DNA of 64,000 bases, from assembly GCA_900541835.1 (NCBI GenBank), contig UQLL01000008.1:1-64000 (forward strand). The letters are read 5' to 3'. Below, piece after piece: positions 53,064 through 59,215 of the stretch (positions within the stretch are counted from its first letter, which is position 1; each line of letters begins with the position of its first letter). Origin of the DNA: an uncultured Porphyromonadaceae bacterium. GTDB lineage: Bacteria; Bacteroidota; Bacteroidia; Bacteroidales; Muribaculaceae. Below the pieces are notes generated by a model, which saw nothing but the letters and a program-made list of their open reading frames with translations, did not search any database and was not told the origin of the DNA. Position numbers and translations under genes: made by a program.

Positions 53064-53135
53064 GGCGAATTAGTGTAGCGGTTAGCACGCCACCCTCTCA
53101 CGGTGGAGACTCGGGTTCGAGTCCCGGATTCGCTA
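53064..53135 (+). tRNA. tRNA-Glu, anticodon CTC
   Basis: A 72-nt cloverleaf: acceptor GGCGAAT/ATTCGCT with a G1-T72 pair and discriminator A; D arm GTGT/GCAC; anticodon stem CCACC/GGTGG with loop CTCTCAC (anticodon CTC, reading GAG); T arm TCGGG/CCCGG with TTCGAGT loop. No CCA is encoded. The anticodon assigns it to glutamate. Confidence 0.92.
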
Positions 53136-53140
53136 CTAAG

Positions 53141-53170
53141 AGGAGGAATCACCTGGGTTCCTCCTTTTTG
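53141..53170 (+). terminator. Terminator of tRNA-Glu
   Basis: AGGAGGAA (53141-53148) pairs with TTCCTCCT (53158-53165), followed directly by TTTTTG. Confidence 0.85.
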
Positions 53171-53230
53171 TCGTTAATCGCCACGACAGCAGGTAACCAT
53201 ACCCCTGTCGCGTCCTTTCGGATTCCCAAT

Positions 53231-53305
53231 GTAGGGACGCACCCTTGTGCGTCCGCCCCATCGGCACGGAAATCCGTTTTTCGGATGCACCAGGGTGCGT
53301 CCCTC
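53231..53305. repeat. Inverted doublet of the GGACGCACC palindrome
   Basis: Two palindromes face each other: GGACGCAC/GTGCGTCC (53235-53254) and GGATGCACC/GGTGCGTCC (53283-53302). The whole unit is an inverted repeat with about 30 bp between the elements, the arrangement of REP doublets (REPINs). Confidence 0.7.
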
Positions 53306-53344
53306 CAGTTCGCGGAGGTGGCACAATTCTCAACTTGTGAGGTA

Positions 53345-54067
53345 ATGAAGGTACTCTACGAAGACAACCACATCATAGTGGTCTACAAGGAAGTCGGCGA
53401 GCTCGTGCAGGGCGACCGCACCGGCGACGTCCCACTCGTCGACGACGTCAAGCGCTACCTTAAGGAGACGTACGCCAAGCCCGGCAACGTCTTCTGTGGC
53501 GTTGTGCACCGCATTGACCGTCCCGCACAGGGCCTCGTCATCTTCGCCAGGACCTCAAAGGCCCTCAGTCGCCTCAACGATATGCTCCGTCGCGGTGACA
53601 TCCACAAGACGTATCTCGCCGTGGTGGAGGGGCGCCGCTCCGAGTCCGAAGCCACCCTCGAGAACTACCTTCTGTCCGACGGACGCACCAACAAGACGCG
53701 CGTCGTTCCGGCCTCCACCCCCGACGCGCAGAAGGCCGTGCTCAAGTATAAGGTGCGCGGTACCGGCGACCGCTACTCGCTGCTCGAAGTAAGCCTCCTG
53801 ACAGGCCGCAAGCATCAGATCCGCTGCCAGCTCTCCGCTACCGGTACCCCCATCAAGGGTGATCTAAAGTATGGCGCACGCCGTTCAAACCCCGATGGCG
53901 GCATATCCCTGCTCGCCTGGCGCCTGGAGTTCGTGCACCCCGTCAGCAAGAAGGCCATGTCCATCCTCGCTCCCCTTCCCGAGCATGCTCTCTGGCATCT
54001 CGGCGAACGTAGGGACGCTCCACGGTGCGTCCGCCCGGACATCCTCGACACTGATAGCACGCAATAA
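53345..54067 (+). CDS. RluA-family pseudouridine synthase
   Basis: It isomerises uridine to pseudouridine in rRNA or tRNA. The 240-residue protein has the catalytic motif HRIDRPAQGLVIFART (Asp58), a KTYLAVVEG strand, and LLTGRKHQIRCQLSATGTPI with GDLKYGA. No N-terminal S4 domain is present. The frame is open upstream through the tRNA-Glu gene, so the start is set at the ATG at 53345. The last 20 or so residues (RRDAPRCVRPDI onward) are encoded by a palindromic repeat at 54010-54034. Confidence 0.88.
   Translation: MKVLYEDNHIIVVYKEVGELVQGDRTGDVPLVDDVKRYLKETYAKPGNVFCGVVHRIDRPAQGLVIFARTSKALSRLNDMLRRGDIHKTYLAVVEGRRSESEATLENYLLSDGRTNKTRVVPASTPDAQKAVLKYKVRGTGDRYSLLEVSLLTGRKHQIRCQLSATGTPIKGDLKYGARRSNPDGGISLLAWRLEFVHPVSKKAMSILAPLPEHALWHLGERRDAPRCVRPDILDTDSTQ
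54010..54034. repeat. GTAGGGACGC palindrome inside the pseudouridine synthase gene
   Basis: GTAGGGACGCTCC-AC-GGTGCGTCC lies in frame near the 3' end of the gene and encodes about residues 222-230. Confidence 0.7.
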
Positions 54068-54148
54068 ATATTTAAATTTGCTTAAGCAGATATTAATCTG
54101 TGCTAAAACTGTTTAAACGCCTGATAACGCACTTCGACACAAACGGAA

Positions 54149-55228
54149 ATGGATAACACCCTCAAGCATACTCTTCTGTTCGCAGCCGTGGCCATGTGCG
54201 CTGCGTTGTTGACCTCATGCCACCACCCGGACATCCCAGCCAACTCCATGTACTACTGGAACAGGGAGCTGACTCTGTCGCAGCCCGAGCGCAAGTTCCT
54301 GACCGACCAGCACGTTGGCACCGTCTACATCCATCTCTTCGACCTTGAGCCTGGAGCCAACGGCAAGGTTGCCATGACAAACACCATGACTTTCGTCGAC
54401 CAGCTCCCCAGGGGCCTCAACATCGTGCCGCTGATCTTCATTAAGCCGGACCTGCTCGACAAGGATTGGGACATGCGGAAGCTGGCCGATGTCATCGTCG
54501 GGGAGGCAGACCACGAACTCACCTCCCACGGCTACCCCAAGCCCCGCGAGATACAGGTCGACTGCGACTGGGGCGGCGAAGAGAACCAGGCGGCATACTT
54601 CAGGCTGCTCGAGGCTGTCGGCGACATCATGCACCGTCGCAGTCGCGGCCAGGTGTCGTGCACGGTGCGCCTCTACCAGCTCGGCCAGGATACCCCGCCG
54701 GCCGACTATGCTACCCTCATGCTCTACAACACCGGCAGCGACCGCACACGCGATCCTGACAACGCCATACTCAGCTACGATGCCATACACCAGTTCCTCG
54801 ACGACCTCATGCGCTACGAGATGCCCTTGTCCACCGTGCTGCCCCTCTACGGCTGGGACATGGTCTACCAGTATGGTCGCTTCTCTTTCGTGGCCCGCGG
54901 ACTCAACCTCCAGGACACTGCCTGCTACAGCCAAATAGACCCCGGCGTGTACCGCTCCAAGATCTACCGTCCAGTGTCGCAGGCCAGCGATCCCGAGCAT
55001 GCCACCGGGCGCATCTACCCGGGCGACATCATTCGTAAGGTAGAGCCCACGGCCGGAATGCTCGACTCTCTGGCGTCGCTAATCAGTGATATCCGCCCCG
55101 GCGACCAAGGCAACATCGCCCTCATGCGGCTCGACTCCCTGTCCGTCTCCCGCTTCCCCGCAAAGACATACCGCAATCTATTTGAGGGCGGCTCCATCCG
55201 TCAGGCCCGCAAGGTCCTATGGGACTGA
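54149..55228 (+). CDS. Lipoprotein of unknown function, possible TIM-barrel
   Basis: The 359-residue product has a lipoprotein signal with Cys24 (ALLTSCHHP). The body alternates strands and helices as in (beta/alpha) barrels: YIHLFDLEPG, NIVPLIFIKPDL, REIQVDCDWGGEEN, VSCTVRLYQLGQ, YATLMLYNTGS, TVLPLYGWDMVY. The acidic residues at strand ends (DCDWGGEE) recall glycoside-hydrolase-like folds, but no family signature is certain. It appears monocistronic and is followed by a long inverted repeat. Confidence 0.65.
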   Translation: MDNTLKHTLLFAAVAMCAALLTSCHHPDIPANSMYYWNRELTLSQPERKFLTDQHVGTVYIHLFDLEPGANGKVAMTNTMTFVDQLPRGLNIVPLIFIKPDLLDKDWDMRKLADVIVGEADHELTSHGYPKPREIQVDCDWGGEENQAAYFRLLEAVGDIMHRRSRGQVSCTVRLYQLGQDTPPADYATLMLYNTGSDRTRDPDNAILSYDAIHQFLDDLMRYEMPLSTVLPLYGWDMVYQYGRFSFVARGLNLQDTACYSQIDPGVYRSKIYRPVSQASDPEHATGRIYPGDIIRKVEPTAGMLDSLASLISDIRPGDQGNIALMRLDSLSVSRFPAKTYRNLFEGGSIRQARKVLWD

Positions 55229-55252
55229 CTCTTTCGGGAGTTAAGTAATAAA

Positions 55253-55389
55253 TTGAGGGTGTGTCAAGATTCAAAATTTCGGTCAGATTGTAGGACTGCA
55301 CCCTTGAGTAGCCGTCGATAATCAATAAAGTAGAGCGGATGCACCCTGGGTGCATCCCTACGATTCGCCGGATTTTGCAACACCCTCAA
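55253..55389. repeat. Long imperfect inverted repeat between convergent genes
   Basis: TTGAGGGTGT at 55253-55262 faces ACACCCTCAA at 55380-55389. Matching continues inward through CAAgATtC/GgATTTTG and GTAGGactGCACCC/GGGTGCATCCCTAC. It contains a full GGATGCACC/GGTGCATCC palindrome at 55337-55357. It probably terminates the lipoprotein gene and dtd from both sides. Confidence 0.65.
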
Positions 55390-55396
55390 CAGAGGC

Positions 55397-55858
55397 TTAT
55401 AGAAGATTTTCGCGCAACTTGGAATCGATTATTATGGTTACTGGACCGTCGTTGCAGAGCTCGACCTGCATATCGGCACCAAAGACGCCCATGGCTACGG
55501 GCCGGCCGATGGCCTCGCCCACAAGCTGCGAATAGAACTCGTAGAGGTGCGTGGCCAGCTCGTGACCGGCGGCGCGGATATAGCTCGGGCGGTTGCCCTT
55601 GCGCGTGGAGGCTGTCAGCGTGAACTGGCTGATGGAGAGCACGTCTCCGCCCACGTCGCGGACGGAGAGGTTCATCACCCCCTGCTCGTCGTCGAAGATG
55701 CGCAGCCCGGCCGTCTTGGCAGCCAGCCACCGTGCATCCTCGTCGGTGTCCTCCTTCTCCACACCCACCAACACCATCAGTCCACGGCCAATCTTGCCTT
55801 TGACATCTTCTGCCACGCTCACCGAGGCGTGGCTCACTCGCTGTATAACTATTCTCAT
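55397..55858 (-). CDS. dtd: D-aminoacyl-tRNA deacylase
   Basis: Dtd removes D-amino acids (and glycine from mischarged tRNA-Ala). The 153-residue protein has the family start MRIVIQRVSHASVSV, the catalytic SQFTL motif (LSISQFTLTAS) and the Gly-Pro motif NDGPVTIIID. The start lies 24 bp after the stop of the beta-galactosidase gene, and part of that gap is a palindromic repeat. Confidence 0.95.
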   Translation of the reverse strand: MRIVIQRVSHASVSVAEDVKGKIGRGLMVLVGVEKEDTDEDARWLAAKTAGLRIFDDEQGVMNLSVRDVGGDVLSISQFTLTASTRKGNRPSYIRAAGHELATHLYEFYSQLVGEAIGRPVAMGVFGADMQVELCNDGPVTIIIDSKLRENLL

Positions 55859-55873
55859 TTAGTGTGTAGTTAT

Positions 55874-55895
55874 AGGGATGCATCAGGGTGCATCC
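55874..55895. repeat. GGGATGCATC palindrome at the beta-galactosidase stop
   Basis: GGATGCATC (55876-55884) faces GGTGCATCC (55887-55895). The stop codon of the beta-galactosidase gene and its last codons (ending Asp-Ala-Pro) lie inside this element. Confidence 0.65.
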
Positions 55896-58800
55896 GTGAT
55901 GATCGAGAGCTGCGGACGCAGCGTTACGCTAAAGCTTGCGGGTACGGCATACACGCGGTCGTAGCGCATGGGCGCTCCCTGTCCGCAGCTGTTGCCCCCC
56001 AGGCCCGTCACCACTTTGTCGATATGCAGGTAAGTGGCAGAGGATTCGGGCAGGTCTTCCGGGTGCGGAGCCACCGTCAGCTCCTGTTCGCTGTAGGGCA
56101 GGGCCGAGAACGAGAACGTTTCGGCGGCGGAAACCCGGAGCGAGAGACCGCTGCCGTCGCTGAGGACAGCATATCGTGTTTCCTCGTGGTTGCCTGTGTG
56201 CTGAGGCTTGGCGTATGGTACCACCTGGTCGTCTACAGACGACCAGTATCGGCCGATGTCGGCACCCGTCTTGCGGTCCGGGTAGTTTTCCCAGGGTCCG
56301 CGACCGTAGTAATCGAGTTCCTTGAAGTCCGTCGGCAGCTGCACCAGGAAGCCCAGGCGCGGCAGGATCTGAGTCGTATCATTGCCGCTGAAGTCGGCGT
56401 TGATGCGCACGGATCCGTCGCCCTTGACGGTGTACGTCAGCTTGGTCGTCAGCGCAAACGAGACCATCGAGTCGGGTATCTCCACTACTTGTGGATGGTT
56501 GGAATAGGCGTCGCGCAATTCGGCGCGGTTGGGAGCCTGGGCGCGTACCACGCAGCTATAGATGGCCTCGCCTTTGCCCTTGCGCACTTTCCAGTCGGAT
56601 GCGGTGAAGCGCAGGTTGTGCAGCCCGGCCTCATACACCGACTTGTACATCCAGTTGTCGTTGTTGCCGAGGGCGCGAAATACGTCAGGACGAATCGGCG
56701 CGGTTATCAACTCTTTATCTCCGACGGTCCAACGGCAGATCATGCCGGTCTGCGGGTCGAAATTGATACTGAAATTCCGGCCCTTAACTGAATATTTCCC
56801 AACTTGGAGCCTTGTAGGGACGCACCCTGGTGCGTCCGCACCCTCCGCCGCGGAACCTTGGATGTGATTTGCTACGGGCAGCTGGGCCGACATCTGCGAG
56901 TAACCCCTCTTGGCCCAGGGCTTATCTTCCTTGAGCAGGAACTCCACGTTGAGGAAATACTCTCGCTCGGGGTTTAGTTGCTTGTCAACTAAGGGATTGG
57001 CAAAAGTCATATGCGACCGCGGGCCTACCTTGTCGACTCCTTCCAGGATGCCTTCAGCCACCGGAGTCCCGTCCTCGAGCAGTGTCACCAGGCATTCATA
57101 GTCGCTGAGGGGCAGGAAGTAGTTTCGGTTGAAGATTTCGATGCGCGAGGCTATGGAGTCGAGCGCCCGCACCTGGACGGGCTGGTAGACGCGCTTGGTC
57201 TCGAAGTATGCCGGCTTGGGTGTGAGGTCGGCCAGCATGATGCCGTTCATGACGAACTGGCCGTCGTTGGGCTGGTCGCCGAAGTCGCCGCCATAGGCAG
57301 TGATGCGCTTGCCATTCTTGAAGTAACGCAGTCCCTGGTCGACCCAGTCCCAGATGGCCGCGCCCATGAAGTTGTTGTTGCTCTCCATGGCCTGCCAGTA
57401 GTCGGTGAGGTTGCCCAAGGCGTTGCCCATGGAGTGGGCGTATTCGTTGATGTGGAAAGGGTATTTCACGCCTTCCATTCTACCCTTTACAGCCTCTCGC
57501 ACCCACGCGATGGAGGGGTACTGGCACGACCCGAAGTCAGCGTAGTCGTTGTTGCGCTCGTAGTTGATGGGTCGGTCGTCATAGGCTTTCAAGGAGTCGT
57601 AGGCTGCCTTGAAGTTGATGCCGGGACCGGCCTCGTTGCCGAGCGACCAGAGGATGACGGAGGGGTGGTTGGCGTCAGAGCGGGCCATGTCCATGACTCG
57701 CTGCACATGTGCCTGGCGGAACTCCGGCACGTGGCTTAGCGAAGCCTTGCCGTAATAGTATTCGTGCGTCTCGAGGTTGGCCTCGTCCATGAGATAGATG
57801 CCGTAGCGGTCGGCCAGCTCGTACCAGTATGAGTCGGCGGGGTAGTGGGAGTTGCGGACGTGGTTGATGTTGGCGCGCTTCATGGACATGATGTCGGCGG
57901 TCATGCGCTCGCGAGTGACGGTGTGGCCGCGGTCCGGATCCGTCTCGTGGCGGTTCACGCCGCGCAGCTTCACCGGCCTGCCGTTGACCAGCAGCTGCCG
58001 TCCGCCGAGTCCGAACTCGTCCTCTTGGGGTGAGACGTCGCGTATCTCCACGCTTCGGAATCCGATGTATATGCCGGTGGTCTCCAGGGGCTTTCCTTTT
58101 GCGTCAAGCAGGGTGGCGACGAGCTTGTATCGGTTGGGCTGTTCGGCGCTCCAGAGCCTGGCGCCTGGCACCGTCAGAGTGGTGGTATCGGTGGCGAGGA
58201 CGTTTTTTTCGGCCACTTCGGGGCCGCATATAGAATCGGTGTAGAGGGCCACAGGGTAGAGTTTATATGCCATCTTCATGCCCTTGGCTGTTCCGGCGAT
58301 GGTGGGGGAGAGGCGCAGGCGCCCTTGCGCGTCGGTGCGCACCTGCAGGTCGGCGATGTAGCTCTGCGGGGTGGAGTAGAGGTAGACGCTGCGGAAGATG
58401 CCAGGCAGCCGGAACATGTCCTGCGCCTCCAAGAACGAGCCGTCGCTGTTACGGAAGACCTCCACGGCGACCTGGTTATCGCCCTTCTTTATATAAGATG
58501 TGATTTCGAAACGGGCGGCGTTGCGGGAATTCTTGCTGAAACCGACATACCGGCCGTTGACCCAGAGGTAGAAGAAGGAGTCGACGCCATCGAAACGGAG
58601 AAATACGCGACGCCCATTCCAGCTCTGCGGGATGGTGAAATTGCGTTGGTAGGTGCCGACCTCGTTGCGGTCCGTGTAGGTTGTCCAGTTTTCGGGTGGA
58701 GTCCGCATCACGCCTCCGCGCCAGTCGTCGGGCTTGACCTGATGCCGGAAGATGACCTTCTGATTGACGTATATCGGCTTGCCGTAGTGTATGTTGCCGG

Positions 58801-59107
58801 CTGAGTCCAGGCCCTGCACGTTCCAGTTGCCCGGCACGTCTATGGAATCCGTGAGAGCTGAGATTTGAGGGCTGAGAGCCGAGAGACTCGCCAGCGGCCG
58901 CTTGTCGGGATGGTTGACCCAGGAGAAGGCCCACCTGCCGTCGAGACAGCGAACATACGCCTTGTCGGCGGGCATCAGCAATGCTGCGGAGGCTTGTTTC
59001 CCCTGTCCGAGCGCCTGCGGGTCCTGCCATTCGTCTCCCTTTGGCCCCTGCGCCTGCGCGCCGACCGCCAGGCATATCGTTAACAATGCGGCTACAATTT
59101 GTTTCAT
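55883..59107 (-). CDS. Beta-galactosidase, GH2, exported
   Basis: It hydrolyses beta-galactosides. The 1074-residue protein has a signal peptide (MKQIVAALLTICLAVGAQA), a jelly-roll domain (residues about 55-260), Ig-like domains, and the catalytic TIM barrel with acid/base LWSLGNEAGPG (about residue 489) and nucleophile HINEYAHSMGN (about residue 557). A C-terminal Bgal_small_N domain carries YYGRGPWENYPDRKTGAD. Repeat-derived codons occur at residues about 73-87 and 757-765 and at the C-terminus, all in frame. The ATG at 59107 is preferred because TATCTTTG (59119-59112) sits just upstream. Active residues are intact, so it is probably functional. Confidence 0.93.
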   Translation of the reverse strand: MKQIVAALLTICLAVGAQAQGPKGDEWQDPQALGQGKQASAALLMPADKAYVRCLDGRWAFSWVNHPDKRPLASLSALSPQISALTDSIDVPGNWNVQGLDSAGNIHYGKPIYVNQKVIFRHQVKPDDWRGGVMRTPPENWTTYTDRNEVGTYQRNFTIPQSWNGRRVFLRFDGVDSFFYLWVNGRYVGFSKNSRNAARFEITSYIKKGDNQVAVEVFRNSDGSFLEAQDMFRLPGIFRSVYLYSTPQSYIADLQVRTDAQGRLRLSPTIAGTAKGMKMAYKLYPVALYTDSICGPEVAEKNVLATDTTTLTVPGARLWSAEQPNRYKLVATLLDAKGKPLETTGIYIGFRSVEIRDVSPQEDEFGLGGRQLLVNGRPVKLRGVNRHETDPDRGHTVTRERMTADIMSMKRANINHVRNSHYPADSYWYELADRYGIYLMDEANLETHEYYYGKASLSHVPEFRQAHVQRVMDMARSDANHPSVILWSLGNEAGPGINFKAAYDSLKAYDDRPINYERNNDYADFGSCQYPSIAWVREAVKGRMEGVKYPFHINEYAHSMGNALGNLTDYWQAMESNNNFMGAAIWDWVDQGLRYFKNGKRITAYGGDFGDQPNDGQFVMNGIMLADLTPKPAYFETKRVYQPVQVRALDSIASRIEIFNRNYFLPLSDYECLVTLLEDGTPVAEGILEGVDKVGPRSHMTFANPLVDKQLNPEREYFLNVEFLLKEDKPWAKRGYSQMSAQLPVANHIQGSAAEGADAPGCVPTRLQVGKYSVKGRNFSINFDPQTGMICRWTVGDKELITAPIRPDVFRALGNNDNWMYKSVYEAGLHNLRFTASDWKVRKGKGEAIYSCVVRAQAPNRAELRDAYSNHPQVVEIPDSMVSFALTTKLTYTVKGDGSVRINADFSGNDTTQILPRLGFLVQLPTDFKELDYYGRGPWENYPDRKTGADIGRYWSSVDDQVVPYAKPQHTGNHEETRYAVLSDGSGLSLRVSAAETFSFSALPYSEQELTVAPHPEDLPESSATYLHIDKVVTGLGGNSCGQGAPMRYDRVYAVPASFSVTLRPQLSIITDAP
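56814..56838. repeat. GTAGGGACGCACC palindrome inside the beta-galactosidase gene
   Basis: GGACGCACC (56818-56826) faces GGTGCGTCC (56829-56837). Read on the minus strand it encodes part of GADAPGCVPTRLQ, a loop before the C-terminal domain. Confidence 0.75.
58849..58890. repeat. CTGAGAG-type repeat inside the beta-galactosidase gene
   Basis: GTGAGAGCTGAGATTTGAGG and the following CTGAGAGCCGAGAG are tandem units of the same kind as the arms at 46144-46221. On the minus strand they encode SLSALSPQISALTD near residue 80. Confidence 0.65.
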
Positions 59108-59111
59108 GCCG

Positions 59112-59119
59112 CAAAGATA
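59112..59119 (-). promoter_or_regulatory. -7 element of the beta-galactosidase promoter
   Basis: TATCTTTG on the minus strand, four bases before the ATG; no TTTG at the normal distance, because the region upstream is occupied by an inverted repeat. Leaderless initiation is likely if it is used. Confidence 0.5.
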
Positions 59120-59126
59120 ATAAAAA

Positions 59127-59213
59127 GTTGAGAGTTGAGGACGGGGCTCGTGAGGCATTTACCTTGCGATTGCCATCGAGCTTCAGCTCGGCGCCCCGTC
59201 CTCAACTCTCAAC
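59127..59213 (-). repeat. Perfect 21-bp inverted repeat, terminator of the BspA-like gene
   Basis: The arm at 59127-59147 (GTTGAGAGTTGAGGACGGGG plus C) matches the reverse complement of 59193-59213 exactly. The 45-nt loop holds a TTCA-loop hairpin (CGAGCTTCAGCTCG). It starts 2 bp past the stop of the BspA-like gene and a short T-tract follows on the minus strand. Confidence 0.8.
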
Positions 59214-59215
59214 GA

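Noticed and set aside
52979..53344. N-terminal extension of the pseudouridine synthase
   Set aside because: It would translate through tRNA-Glu and its terminator; the family match begins at the ATG at 53345.
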